Made by a program: the position numbers and the translations under genes. This document shows positions 46,720-56,294 of a stretch of DNA of 64,000 nucleotides, piece by piece. Source of the stretch: Pseudomonas_T sp032052615 (GTDB lineage Bacteria; Pseudomonadota; Gammaproteobacteria; Pseudomonadales; Pseudomonadaceae). The stretch lies in NCBI GenBank assembly GCA_032052615.1, contig DAMBWF010000002.1, positions 372,001 to 436,000 on the forward strand, read 5' to 3'. The notes beneath the pieces were generated by a model. The model ran no database searches and was not told the origin of the DNA. It saw only the letters and a program-made list of their open reading frames with translations. How positions within the stretch are numbered: the stretch's first letter is position 1; the number at the start of each line of letters is the position of its first letter.

Positions 46720-49700
46720 CTACGGTTGGGGCGCGGGCGGCGCCGGCTCGGGTGGCGCGCCGGTGTTGGTTTTCAACGTTTCCAGCAGGCCGCCACTGAG
46801 TTTGAACTCTTCGCCGGCGCGATTGCTCACCGTCACGTCCATCTTCGGCACGGCGGACACGTTGATGCCGTGCTCGCGGAACAACCGGTCGATGCGCCGG
46901 TTCAGCTCGTCGGTGGCCGGGCCCCGGTCGCCCAGGTCGCGCACGTAGATCTTCACCTCGTGGTCGAGGGTGGTGGCGCCATAGACGGTCAGTTGCGCGG
47001 AGGGCGCCGGGTCCCGCAGCACCCGGGGGTTCTCCTGGGCCGCCTGCAGCATCAGCTTGTGCACCAGTTCCAGGTCGGACCCCCGGGCGACGCTGAAGGT
47101 CAGGACGATGCGGGTGACGGTATCGGTCAGGGTCCAGTTGATCAGTTGGCTGGTCAGCAGGATCTGGTTGGGCACGATCACCGCCTTGCGGTCGCTGTCG
47201 GTGATGTGGGTGGCGCGGATATGGATGCGGTTGACCGTGCCGGTGACGGTGCCGATGGTGATCAGGTCGCCGATCCGCACCGGTCGCTCGAACAGCAGGA
47301 TCAGCCCGGAGATGAAGTTGGCGAAGATCGCCTGCATGCCGAAGCCGATCCCCACCGAGAGCGCCGCCACCAGCCATTGCAGGCGGTCCCAGCTCACCCC
47401 GAGGGTGGACAGGGTGGTGACGAAGCCGATGCCGCTGATGGCGTAGGACAGCAGCGTGGTGGTGGCGTAGGCGGTGCCCTGGGCGAGGTTCAGCCGGGAG
47501 AGGATCAGCACCTCCAGCAGGCCCGGCAGGTTGGCCGCGAGCACCACGGTGATGCCGACGATGATCAGCGCGCTGATCACGTCCAGCACGCTGATGGGCA
47601 GTTGGGCGGCGGCGGCGCCGGTGCCGCTGGTGTACTGGTACAGGGTGATGTTGTCGAGGTAGGCGAACACGCTGATCAGGTCGGCCCATACCCAGTACAG
47701 CACGCCGAAGAAGAGGCCCATCAGGGTCAGGCGGATCAGACGCAGGGACTGCTGGTTGACCTGCTCGATGTCCAGGGTGGGCTCTTCCAGCACCTCGGTG
47801 CCGTCGAGACCTTCCTTCTGCTGCGCTTGGCGCTTGGCCACCGCTCGCTGGTAGGCGAGGCGCCGGGCGGCGACGCTCAGCCCGCGGATCAGGGTGGCCT
47901 CGATCATCAGCCAGAGCACCAGCAGGTATAGGGTATCGATGGCGCGGGCGGTGAGCTTCAGGGCGGTGTAGTAATAGCCGAAGCAGACCGCCACGATCAG
48001 GCACGCTGGCAGCGCGGTGAAGGCCATGCCGATCAGGGTGCGCAAGCTGGAGCTGCGCGCCCGCGCCGGGCCGGTGAGCAGCAGCTTGCCGATCAGCAGC
48101 ACCATCAGCGCGTAGCAGGTGATCACCACGATGATGCCGATCACGTCCTCGGCGAGCATGCCCGGCTGGCGTTCGGCCAGGCTGACCACCCCCAGCAACG
48201 CGAGCACTACGACGCCGAGGCGGCGTACCTGCACGTTGAGGAAGGTCACCTGATCCCGTTCCCAGCGGAAATGCAATTCGGCGACACCGCCGGGGGCGAG
48301 GATGCGGTAGGCGGTGTAGAACACCAGCCAGGCCTGGGCCATCTGCAACAGCGCGGCGCCCAGGTTGGCGTTCTGCCCGCGGGCGTCGATCTGCAGGGCG
48401 AAGCCGCACAGGGCCAGGAACAGGCTGACCGGCAGGGCCAGCAGGGCGTTGAACAGGAGCGCCAGGGGCGTGTGCAACTGGCTGTCGCGCTTGAAGTGGC
48501 CGACGTCCTCGTGCAGCGCGTTGAGCTTGGCGTAGATGGCCCGGCGGCGCCACAGCAGCACGCCGATCATCATCAGCAGCGGAATGAACACCCACGGCCG
48601 GCTGGCCAGACCGGTGCCCAGTTCGAGGGCGGTCGAGCCCCAATCGATGGCCTTGATCTGCCGCTTGAGGTATTCCGGGGCCAGCTTGAGCCACGTGGGA
48701 TCCAAGGGGCGGTTGCTGGGGATCCAGAACATCTGTTCGTCGAGGGTGGCGCGCAACGTCTGGCTGGTGCTGTACAGCTCCTTCTGGTTGAGCTGCAAGG
48801 TGATGGATTCGTTGAGCACCGCGCTCAGTTCGCGGTTGAGTTGGTCCAGCAGGTCCTCGCGGGTGTTCGCCAGCTCCAGCAGTTGCTTGCGCAGCTCGGG
48901 GGTGACCTGCTCCGCCGGCTGGCTGGCGAGCAGCTTGTCCACATAGCTGGCCGGGCTGTCCATGTCGTCGCGCTGCTGGCTCAGCTCGAACTGGTAGAGG
49001 CGGATGTCGGCGATCTCGTCGGCCAGGCGGCCGTCGATCTTCACCTGGGGCAGAGCTTGCTTCTGCTGGTAGAGGATTTTCGACAGCAGCAGGCTGCCCT
49101 TGAGCACACTGATCTGTTCTTCCAAGGCCTGGTCGGCCTGGTTCAGGCTGTCCTGTTGCTGTTTGGTCTGCAGGTTGCGCTGGGTCAGTTCGTTGAGCCG
49201 GTCGGTGGCCCACAGGAGGTAGTCGGAGAGCTTGAGGTTCCTCCCGCTTTCCTGGGCCAGCAGGCTGTCCGGAGAGGCGTTCTTGGCTTCCTTGGAGAGT
49301 TCGGCGACGGTTTTTTCGGAGTGCTCGCGGCGTTTGCCGTTGATCAGCGATTGCAGGTCGACGATCTCCCGCTCGGTCCGCTCGATGTGCAGGGCGAGCA
49401 GTTCCCGCTGCGCGGCGCCCAAGTCCTGCAGCAGGCTGTTGCCGGCCAGTTCCTGGCGGCGCAACTGGGTCTGGGCGGCCAGCGCGGCCAGTTCGGCGTT
49501 GAGCTGGTCGCGGCGCTCCGGGCCCACCGGCTTGCCGGTGTCCTTGCCGCTCTTGAGGATGGCGTTGATCTGCTGGCTGCGGGTCTGGTTGCTGCTGATT
49601 TCCGCCTGGGCCCGCTCGGGCCGGGTCTGGGCGGTGATGATCAGGCTGTTGGCGTCGGCGCTGGCCTTCTGCCAATTGGCCAGTTGGGTGGAGCGCTCGT

Positions 49701-50070
49701 TGAGCATCTGCTCCAACTGCGGCACCGAAGCGTTGGCGTAGCGCTGGGCCACCGGGGTGACCGGCGCGGCCTTCAGGCGGGTCAGCTCCCGCTGGGCCTC
49801 GCCGATCAGGCGCGGGGCGTCGGTGAGTTGCTGCTTGAGGTCGGCCAGGCGCTTCTCGGCATCGGCCTTGCCGACGAGCAGCTTGAGGGTCTGCTCCAGG
49901 GTGTCCTTGAGCGCCGCCTGCTCCGCTTCCGGCAGCTTGCGGTCGGCCAACCCGTCGAGGGCGCTCTGGACTTTGGCGGCGTCCGGCGTGTCGTCGGCGG
50001 CATGGGCGAGGACGGAGGTCAGGCAGAGGCCGAGCAGGAGCGCGGCGAGGAGTCTACGCGGAAAGGGCAT
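46720..50070 (-). CDS. mscK: MscK-type mechanosensitive channel (KefA family)
   Basis: Large inner-membrane channel of 1116 residues opened by membrane tension and influenced by K+. A signal peptide (residues 1-24) is followed by a long periplasmic coiled-coil region (to about 480), then about eleven membrane segments. The MscS core follows (about 880-1080), with the pore helix near GIGFGMQAIFANFISGLILL. The end is a Pro-rich tail. E. coli MscK has the same architecture and length. Confidence 0.94.
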   Translation of the reverse strand: MPFPRRLLAALLLGLCLTSVLAHAADDTPDAAKVQSALDGLADRKLPEAEQAALKDTLEQTLKLLVGKADAEKRLADLKQQLTDAPRLIGEAQRELTRLKAAPVTPVAQRYANASVPQLEQMLNERSTQLANWQKASADANSLIITAQTRPERAQAEISSNQTRSQQINAILKSGKDTGKPVGPERRDQLNAELAALAAQTQLRRQELAGNSLLQDLGAAQRELLALHIERTEREIVDLQSLINGKRREHSEKTVAELSKEAKNASPDSLLAQESGRNLKLSDYLLWATDRLNELTQRNLQTKQQQDSLNQADQALEEQISVLKGSLLLSKILYQQKQALPQVKIDGRLADEIADIRLYQFELSQQRDDMDSPASYVDKLLASQPAEQVTPELRKQLLELANTREDLLDQLNRELSAVLNESITLQLNQKELYSTSQTLRATLDEQMFWIPSNRPLDPTWLKLAPEYLKRQIKAIDWGSTALELGTGLASRPWVFIPLLMMIGVLLWRRRAIYAKLNALHEDVGHFKRDSQLHTPLALLFNALLALPVSLFLALCGFALQIDARGQNANLGAALLQMAQAWLVFYTAYRILAPGGVAELHFRWERDQVTFLNVQVRRLGVVVLALLGVVSLAERQPGMLAEDVIGIIVVITCYALMVLLIGKLLLTGPARARSSSLRTLIGMAFTALPACLIVAVCFGYYYTALKLTARAIDTLYLLVLWLMIEATLIRGLSVAARRLAYQRAVAKRQAQQKEGLDGTEVLEEPTLDIEQVNQQSLRLIRLTLMGLFFGVLYWVWADLISVFAYLDNITLYQYTSGTGAAAAQLPISVLDVISALIIVGITVVLAANLPGLLEVLILSRLNLAQGTAYATTTLLSYAISGIGFVTTLSTLGVSWDRLQWLVAALSVGIGFGMQAIFANFISGLILLFERPVRIGDLITIGTVTGTVNRIHIRATHITDSDRKAVIVPNQILLTSQLINWTLTDTVTRIVLTFSVARGSDLELVHKLMLQAAQENPRVLRDPAPSAQLTVYGATTLDHEVKIYVRDLGDRGPATDELNRRIDRLFREHGINVSAVPKMDVTVSNRAGEEFKLSGGLLETLKTNTGAPPEPAPPAPQP

Positions 50071-50104
50071 GGGATACGGTCGAGGCTGATGAAAGACAGG
50101 GGTT

Positions 50105-51850
50105 TCAGAGGAACAGTCCGGGACCCGGGCGCGCGCCTTCGGGGAATCTGACGCCCACCTTGCGCACCTTGTTCCCGTCCATCGACGCCACCGTCCAGGT
50201 CAGGCCGTTCCATTCCACCTGGTCGCCCACCACCGGCTCGCCGCCGATCTGCTGGACGATGAAGCGACCCAGGGGCAGGCTGCCGTCGACGTGTTCCAGT
50301 TTCAGGCCGTACAGGGCGGCGATGTCGGTGAGCTGGGCTTCGGCTTCCAGCACGAAGTCGCCGAAGAAGCGCAGGTCCTGGCCGCGCTTGGGCGCCTGGC
50401 TGAACAGCCGGCCAAGGGCGGGGAGGTCGCGTTCGTGGCCGATCACGCAGAGGATGTCGCCGGCTTCCAGGATGGTGCTGCCGGACGGGTGCAGCAGCTC
50501 GGCGCCACGGAACAGCGCGGCGATCCGCGTGCCCTCGGGCATCTTCAGTTCCCGCAGGGCGGCGCCGATGCACCATTTCTTCGAGCCGAGGCTGTAGATG
50601 AACAGCTCCCACTCGCTGGTGGGGTGGATTTCCAGGCCGGCCCGGGAGATCGGCGCTGGCTCCGGCGGCACCGTGACCCGCAGCAGTCTCGCCGCCAGCG
50701 GCAGGCTGGCGCCTTGCAGCAGCAGCGACACCAGTACGATGAAGAACGCCAGGTTGAAATACAGTTGGGCGTGGGGCAGGCCGGCCATCATCGGGAACAC
50801 GGCGAGGATGATCGGCACCGCGCCGCGCAAGCCGACCCAGGCGATGAAGGCTTTTTCCCGGTCGTGGAAAGCGCGGAACGGCCACAGCCCCGCCAGCACC
50901 GAGACCGGCCGCGCCACCAGGATCATCCACAGCGCCAGGCCCAGGGCGGGGACGGCGATGGGCAGCAGGTCGTGGGGGGTGACCAGCAGGCCGAGCACCA
51001 GGAACATACCGATCTGCGCTAGCCAGGCCATGCCGTCGAGCATGTGCAGGATGCCGTGGCGCCCGCGGATGGTGCGGTTGCCCAGCACCAGCCCACACAG
51101 GTAGACGGCGAGAATGCCGCTGCCGTGCAGGGCGTTGGTCAGGGCGAACACCACCAGGCCGCCGCTCACCACCAGCAGCGGGTAGAGGCCGTGGGCCAGG
51201 TGGATGCGGTTGATGGTCTGCAACAGCAGCCAGCCGCCGCCCAGGCCGAGCAACGCGCCGATGCCGAATTCGCTGAGCAGGTGGCCGAGGAAGCCGAGGC
51301 TGAGGTCGGTCTGCCCCTTGGCCAGCATGTCGATCAGGGTGACGGTGAGGAACACCGCCATGGGGTCGTTGCTGCCCGACTCGATTTCCAGGGTGGCGCT
51401 GACCCGCTCGTTGAGGCCCTTGCCGCCGAGCAGCGAGAACACCGCCGCGGCGTCGGTGGAACCGACAATGGCGCCGATCAGCAGGCCCTGCATCAGGTTG
51501 AGGTCGAACAGCCAGGCGGCGGCCATGCCGGTCAGCCCGGTGGTGATCAGCACCCCCACGGTGGCCAGGGACAGCGCCGGCCACAGCGCCACGCGGAAGC
51601 TGGACACCCGGGTGCGCAGGCCGCCGTCCAGGAGGATCACCGCCAAGGCCAGGTTGCCCACCAGGTAGGCCAGGGGATAGTTGCTGAAGCCGATGCCGCC
51701 GGGGCCGTCGACGCCGGCCACCATGCCCACGGCGAGGATGATCACCAGGATCGGGATGCCCACCCGGGCGGAAATCGAGCTGACCAGGATGCTCGCGGCC
51801 ACCAGCAACGCGCCGATCAGGAACAGGCTGTTGATGGTACTGGCGTCCAA
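50105..51850 (-). CDS. K+/H+ antiporter, CPA1/NhaP2 (CvrA) type
   Basis: Inner-membrane cation/proton antiporter. The 581-residue protein has an N-terminal membrane domain of about 12 segments (to about residue 390; VILLDGGLRTR and SGSNDPMAVFL are characteristic). C-terminal RCK TrkA_C-type (about 400-490) and CorC/HlyC-type domains follow. The start chosen is TTG at 51850 (read LDASTINSLF), 7 bases after GGAG. It matches the known protein length, while an upstream ATG 38 codons away adds unrelated sequence. The usual annotation is potassium/proton antiporter. Confidence 0.88.
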   Translation of the reverse strand: MDASTINSLFLIGALLVAASILVSSISARVGIPILVIILAVGMVAGVDGPGGIGFSNYPLAYLVGNLALAVILLDGGLRTRVSSFRVALWPALSLATVGVLITTGLTGMAAAWLFDLNLMQGLLIGAIVGSTDAAAVFSLLGGKGLNERVSATLEIESGSNDPMAVFLTVTLIDMLAKGQTDLSLGFLGHLLSEFGIGALLGLGGGWLLLQTINRIHLAHGLYPLLVVSGGLVVFALTNALHGSGILAVYLCGLVLGNRTIRGRHGILHMLDGMAWLAQIGMFLVLGLLVTPHDLLPIAVPALGLALWMILVARPVSVLAGLWPFRAFHDREKAFIAWVGLRGAVPIILAVFPMMAGLPHAQLYFNLAFFIVLVSLLLQGASLPLAARLLRVTVPPEPAPISRAGLEIHPTSEWELFIYSLGSKKWCIGAALRELKMPEGTRIAALFRGAELLHPSGSTILEAGDILCVIGHERDLPALGRLFSQAPKRGQDLRFFGDFVLEAEAQLTDIAALYGLKLEHVDGSLPLGRFIVQQIGGEPVVGDQVEWNGLTWTVASMDGNKVRKVGVRFPEGARPGPGLFL

Positions 51851-51944
51851 GGCTGTGCTCCGGGAGGTCGAAAGGCGGGGGCGGACATCGCGCCGTGGGG
51901 GACGGCGGCACCGTGACCGGATTCTACCCTGCGGATTTGGCGCG

Positions 51945-51974
51945 CTGTAAAGGCGTTTTTCCAAGGCTTTACAG
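51945..51974. repeat. Inverted repeat CTGTAAAG / CTTTACAG
   Basis: Perfect eight-base arms separated by 14 bases lie about 100 bases upstream of the antiporter start. It could be an operator or a hairpin in the leader transcript. Confidence 0.6.
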
Positions 51975-52076
51975 AGGAGGCCGCGCTTGTCCGGCCCGAG
52001 GCCGGCGTCGAGGGGCCGGCGCGCGGGGAGCCCCGGCGCGCGGCGGAAAGAGCCCGCCGGGCGTCGGGGACGGGCC

Positions 52077-53879
52077 TCAGAACCAGGCGTCGGCCATGGC
52101 CAGGCAGGTGTCGTCGCGGGCCTCCAGCAGGGTCAGCTCGTGGTGGCGAGCCGGCACTTCCCAGGTAAGGAAGTAGCGCGCCGCCTGGAGCTTGCCCCGG
52201 TAGAAGTCGGCGTCCGCCGGCGCGCCCTCCGCCAGGCCGCGCTCGGCGCGCAGGGCCTGCTCCAGCCAGCGCCAGCCGATCACCGCGTGGCCGAAGGCCT
52301 TGAGGTACAGCGCCGAGTTGGCCAGGCCGCGCGTGACCTGGCCTTGCAACAGGTCGCCGAGCAAGGCCAGGGTCACCTGGGAGAGGTGGCCGAGCAGGCG
52401 CTCCAGGGGCTGGGCCAGGGGCGCCAGGCCCGGATACTCGGCGGCCTGGGCGCAAGTGGCCTGGATCAGCCGGGTCAGGCGCTTGAGCGCGGCGCCGCCG
52501 TTCTGCCCGACCTTGCGGCCCAGCAGGTCCAGGGACTGGATGCCGTGAGTGCCCTCGTGGATCGGGTTGAGGCGGTTGTCCCGGTAATACTGCTCCACCG
52601 GGTAGTCGCGGGTGTAGCCATGGCCGCCGAGGACCTGGATCGCCAGGGCGTTGGCCTTCAGGCAGAACTCCGAGGGCCAGGACTTGACCACCGGGGTCAG
52701 CAGGTCGAGCAGCTCGCCGGCGGCGCGCCGCTCGTCCTCGTCCGCCAGGGTCTGGCTGTCGTCCACCAGCCGCGCGGCGTACAGCGCCAGGTCGAAGGCG
52801 CCTTCCACGTAGGCCTTCTGGGCCAGCAGCATGCGCCGCACGTCGGCGTGCTCGATGATCGCCACCTGGGGCACGCTCGGGTCCTTGCCATCCGGCAGCC
52901 GGCCCTGGGGCCGCTGGCGGGCGTAGTCCAGGGCATACAGGTAGCCGGCGTAGCCGAGCATCACCGCGCCCATGCCGACACCGATGCGCGCCTCGTTCAT
53001 CATCTGGAACATGTAGGCCAGGCCGTGATGCGGCTTGCCCACCAGGTAGCCGACGCACGCCCCCTGGTCGCCGAAGTTCAGCGCGGTGGAGGTGGTGCCG
53101 CGGTAGCCCATCTTGTGGAACAGCCCGGCGAGGATCACGTCGTTGCGCTCGCCGAGGCTGCCGTCCTCGTTGACCAGGAACTTGGGCACGATGAACAGCG
53201 AGATGCCCTTCACCCCCGGCGGGGCGTCCGGCAGCTTGGCCAGCACCATGTGTACGATGTTCTCGCCCAGGGGGTGGTCGCCGCCGGAGATGAAGATCTT
53301 GTTGCCACGGAGGCGGTAGCTGCCGTCGGCGGCCGGCTCGGCGCGGGTGCGGATGTCCGACAACGAGGAGCCGGCGTGGGGCTCGGTGAGGGCCATGGTG
53401 CCGAAGAAGCGCCCCTCGATCATCGGTTGCAGGAAGCGCCGCTTCTGCTCCTCGCTGCCGAAACTCTCGATCAGGTTGGCGGCGCCCATGGTCAGGAACG
53501 GATAGGCCGAGCTGCCCACGTTGGCCGCCTGGAAATGGGCGAAGCAGGCCTGGGAGAGCAGGGTGGGCAGTTGCATGCCGCCCTGGTCGAAGTCCCGGGT
53601 GGCGTTGTGGAAGCCGGCCTCCAGGAAGGCGTCCACCGCCGGCTTCACCTCGGGGATCAGCCGGGCGGCGCCGTCGACGAACCGGGGTTCTTCCTCGTCG
53701 CCCTTGCGGTTGTGGGGAGCGAAGTGCTTCTCGGCGATGCTGCGGGCGGTGCCCAGGGCGGCGTCGAAGGTCTCGCGGCTGTGGTCGGCGAAGCGCTCGC
53801 GGCGGGTCAGGGCCTCGGCGTCCAGCACTTCGTAGAGTTCGAAGGCCAGGTTGCGGGAACTGAGCAGGGTCTCGGACAT
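52077..53879 (-). CDS. Acyl-CoA dehydrogenase
   Basis: FAD-dependent dehydrogenase of 600 residues. It has the N-terminal and middle acyl-CoA dehydrogenase domains (GTMALTEPHAGSSLSDIRTRAE, KGISLFIVPKF), the C-terminal helical domain with QVLGGHGYTRDYPVEQYYRDNR, and an extra C-terminal module. This layout is that of the long acyl-CoA dehydrogenases of pseudomonads. The glutamate base lies in the IHEGTHGIQ segment. Substrate chain length is not visible. It is convergent to nothing and followed by the antiporter. Confidence 0.9.
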   Translation of the reverse strand: MSETLLSSRNLAFELYEVLDAEALTRRERFADHSRETFDAALGTARSIAEKHFAPHNRKGDEEEPRFVDGAARLIPEVKPAVDAFLEAGFHNATRDFDQGGMQLPTLLSQACFAHFQAANVGSSAYPFLTMGAANLIESFGSEEQKRRFLQPMIEGRFFGTMALTEPHAGSSLSDIRTRAEPAADGSYRLRGNKIFISGGDHPLGENIVHMVLAKLPDAPPGVKGISLFIVPKFLVNEDGSLGERNDVILAGLFHKMGYRGTTSTALNFGDQGACVGYLVGKPHHGLAYMFQMMNEARIGVGMGAVMLGYAGYLYALDYARQRPQGRLPDGKDPSVPQVAIIEHADVRRMLLAQKAYVEGAFDLALYAARLVDDSQTLADEDERRAAGELLDLLTPVVKSWPSEFCLKANALAIQVLGGHGYTRDYPVEQYYRDNRLNPIHEGTHGIQSLDLLGRKVGQNGGAALKRLTRLIQATCAQAAEYPGLAPLAQPLERLLGHLSQVTLALLGDLLQGQVTRGLANSALYLKAFGHAVIGWRWLEQALRAERGLAEGAPADADFYRGKLQAARYFLTWEVPARHHELTLLEARDDTCLAMADAWF

Positions 53880-54026
53880 GGGCTACCTCCAGTGGCTGGG
53901 CGGCAGTCTAGGGAACCGCGCCGACCACCGCCTAGCACCATGCACGGCCGTGATGAGGCGCCAAAGCCCGCGCCTCCGGCCTCGCCACCGGGCTGCTAGA
54001 ATCGCCATCCGCTGCGAGGATCGTCG

Positions 54027-54863
54027 ATGAACTACCGCCACGCCTTCCACGCCGGCAACCACGCCGACGTGCTCAAGCACCTGACCCTGACCCGCCTGAT
54101 CGCCCTGCTGTCGCGCAAGGAGGCGCCCTTCGCCTACCTCGACAGCCACGCCGGCCTTGGCCTCTACGACCTGGCCGGCGACGCCGCCAGCCGCACCGGC
54201 GAATGGCAGGTCGGCATCGGCCGCCTGTGGCAGGCCGAGCGCGTGCCGCCGGCGGTGGCCGAGTACCGCGCCGCGGTGGCGGCCCTCAACCCCGACGGCG
54301 CCTTGCGCTACTACCCCGGTTCGCCGGAGCTGGCGCGCCGCTTGAGCCGCGAGCAGGACCGCCTGTACCTGAACGAGAAACACCCCGAGGACGGCCGCCT
54401 GCTCAAGGAGAACATGGCCGCCGACCGCCGCGTCGCCGTGCACCTGGGGGAGGGCTGGCACCTGCCCCGGGCGTTGCTGCCGACCCGGGAGAAGCGCGCC
54501 CTGCTGCTGATCGACCCGCCCTTCGAGCAGGCCGACGAGTTGCAGCGTTGCGTCGCCGCCCTGGACGAAGCCATCGGCCGCATGCGCCAGGCGGTGGTGG
54601 CGATCTGGTACCCGATCAAGGATGAGCGCCAGTTGAAGCGCTTCTACCAAGGGCTGGAGGGCTCGGCGGCGCCGAAGCTGCTGCGCGCCGAGCTGCGGGT
54701 CCATCCCGCCGACGACCCCGGCCGCCTGGCCGGCTCCGGGCTGGCCATCGCCAACCCGCCCTGGGGCCTGGAGGACGAGCTGCGCGAGCTGCTGCCCTGG
54801 CTCGCCGGGCAACTGGCCCAGAGCCAGGGCGGCTGGCGCCTGGACTGGCCGATCCCGGATTGA
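54027..54863 (+). CDS. rlmJ: RlmJ, 23S rRNA (adenine-2030-N6) methyltransferase
   Basis: SAM-dependent rRNA methyltransferase of 278 residues. It starts MNYRHAFHAGNHADVLKHL, the RlmJ signature. SHAGLGLYDL lies in the SAM-binding region, and the catalytic DPPF motif in LLIDPPFEQADE replaces NPPF. It stands divergent from the acyl-CoA dehydrogenase and convergent with the HD-GYP gene. Confidence 0.93.
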   Translation: MNYRHAFHAGNHADVLKHLTLTRLIALLSRKEAPFAYLDSHAGLGLYDLAGDAASRTGEWQVGIGRLWQAERVPPAVAEYRAAVAALNPDGALRYYPGSPELARRLSREQDRLYLNEKHPEDGRLLKENMAADRRVAVHLGEGWHLPRALLPTREKRALLLIDPPFEQADELQRCVAALDEAIGRMRQAVVAIWYPIKDERQLKRFYQGLEGSAAPKLLRAELRVHPADDPGRLAGSGLAIANPPWGLEDELRELLPWLAGQLAQSQGGWRLDWPIPD

Positions 54864-54951
54864 TCCGCTCCGCGCCTGCGCTCGGCCGGGCCGCGTGCCC
54901 ACGCCGCCCCTGGCGCCGCGCCGGCATTCGCGCCGGCATGGAGCGTCCGGT

Positions 54952-56211
54952 CTAGCGCTTCGGCTGGCGCGGGTCGACGTAGTAGGTCAGTTGCTGGCGC
55001 GGGTTGAGGTAGTCCAGCGCTTCCGGGGGAAGCTGGGCGGGGCGCAGGGCCCGGGCGATGGCGAGCGAAGGCTCCCGCTCCAGATCGACGATCAGCGCCT
55101 CGGCCTTCGGCACCGCCTCGTCGTAGAGGATCAGAGTCGGCTTCAGCGGCAGGGTCGGGTGCATGCCCAGCACCAGGCCGTAGCGGTCGTCCTCCAGTTG
55201 CACCAGGCTGCCCGGCGGGTAGACGCCCATGCAGCGGATGAAGGCCTTCAGCGCCACCTCGTCGAACCAGTCCCGTTGCTGGCCGAACATCTTCGCCAGC
55301 GCCTCGTGGGGGCTCAGGCCGTTGCGTGGGTCGAGGGGGTTGCACAGCTTGTCGAAGTGGTTGGTGATCGCCACCACCCGGCTCAGGCGACCGATGGCGG
55401 CTTCGTGGAGCTGACGGGGGAAGCCGCTGCCGTCGCAGTGTTCGTGGTGCTCATGGATGATCCGCACCACATCCTCATCGAGCATCAACTGGCGGCCCCG
55501 GCGCACGCCGAATTCCGTGTGCATCTGGTAGAACTGCAATTCGGCGCGGGTCAGCGGTTCCGGCTTGAGCAGCACCTTGCTGGGTACGTCCAGCTTGCCG
55601 ATGTCGTGCAGCAGCGCTCCCAGCCCCAGGGTGTGGATGGCCTCGGCGTCGTAGCCCAACTGGCGGCCGAGCATCATCGACAGCACCGCCACGTTCAGCG
55701 CGTGGAAGTAGGCGTCCTCGGCGGCCTTGCCGTTGATGCTGTGGAGCACCACGCCATCCTCGCAGCCCATGGCCTCGGCCAGCTCGCCCACCACCGCTCC
55801 GGCCTGCTTGAGCACCTCCTCGGGCTGGTTGCGCAGGGCCTGGTTGAGTTGCTTCATCTGCTGGCTGGTCTGGATGAACTTGCGGTCCACCTCGGCGAGG
55901 CGCTTGCGCAGCACGCTGAGTTTCTGCGCCCGCTGCCGTCGCGCCACTTCCTCCTCGCTGGGCGGGGGCGGCGGCTCCGACGGGGGTGGCCGCGGCGCCT
56001 CCTCTTCCAGGGGCAACGGCTCGACGTCGCTGCGCGCGGGGTCGTAGCGCACCCGTTTCAGGCCCAGCTTGCGCAGCGCCTTGAGCTGGCCCTCGTCCTT
56101 GATCTTGAAGCTGTTGAAGGCGAAGGAATGTTCCCACCAGCCCAGTTCGAGCTGGACGTAGAGGCCGACGCAGAGTTGCTCGGGGTCGATGTAGACGGGC
56201 GTATCGGGCAT
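54952..56211 (-). CDS. HD-GYP domain protein (probable c-di-GMP phosphodiesterase)
   Basis: Regulatory protein of 419 residues. An N-terminal DUF3391 (about 1-130, MPDTPVYIDPEQLCVG) is followed by the HD-GYP domain: FHALNVAVL, LLHDIGKLDVPSKVLLKP, and HEHHEHCDGSGFPRQLHE. All HD metal histidines/aspartates are visible. The GYP triad is replaced by GFP in the GSGFP motif. HD-GYP enzymes cleave c-di-GMP, and the GYP change may affect activity or partner binding. The ATG at MPDTP was chosen over a TTG 11 codons upstream. Neither has a good ribosome site. Confidence 0.87.
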   Translation of the reverse strand: MPDTPVYIDPEQLCVGLYVQLELGWWEHSFAFNSFKIKDEGQLKALRKLGLKRVRYDPARSDVEPLPLEEEAPRPPPSEPPPPPSEEEVARRQRAQKLSVLRKRLAEVDRKFIQTSQQMKQLNQALRNQPEEVLKQAGAVVGELAEAMGCEDGVVLHSINGKAAEDAYFHALNVAVLSMMLGRQLGYDAEAIHTLGLGALLHDIGKLDVPSKVLLKPEPLTRAELQFYQMHTEFGVRRGRQLMLDEDVVRIIHEHHEHCDGSGFPRQLHEAAIGRLSRVVAITNHFDKLCNPLDPRNGLSPHEALAKMFGQQRDWFDEVALKAFIRCMGVYPPGSLVQLEDDRYGLVLGMHPTLPLKPTLILYDEAVPKAEALIVDLEREPSLAIARALRPAQLPPEALDYLNPRQQLTYYVDPRQPKR

Positions 56212-56294
56212 GCGGGGCTCGCGTGACGATTCGATGATGGCCAATGGCTAGAAAAGTCTAACGCGCCGGTGCCCCCCGGCGCTGCCCCGCCGGT

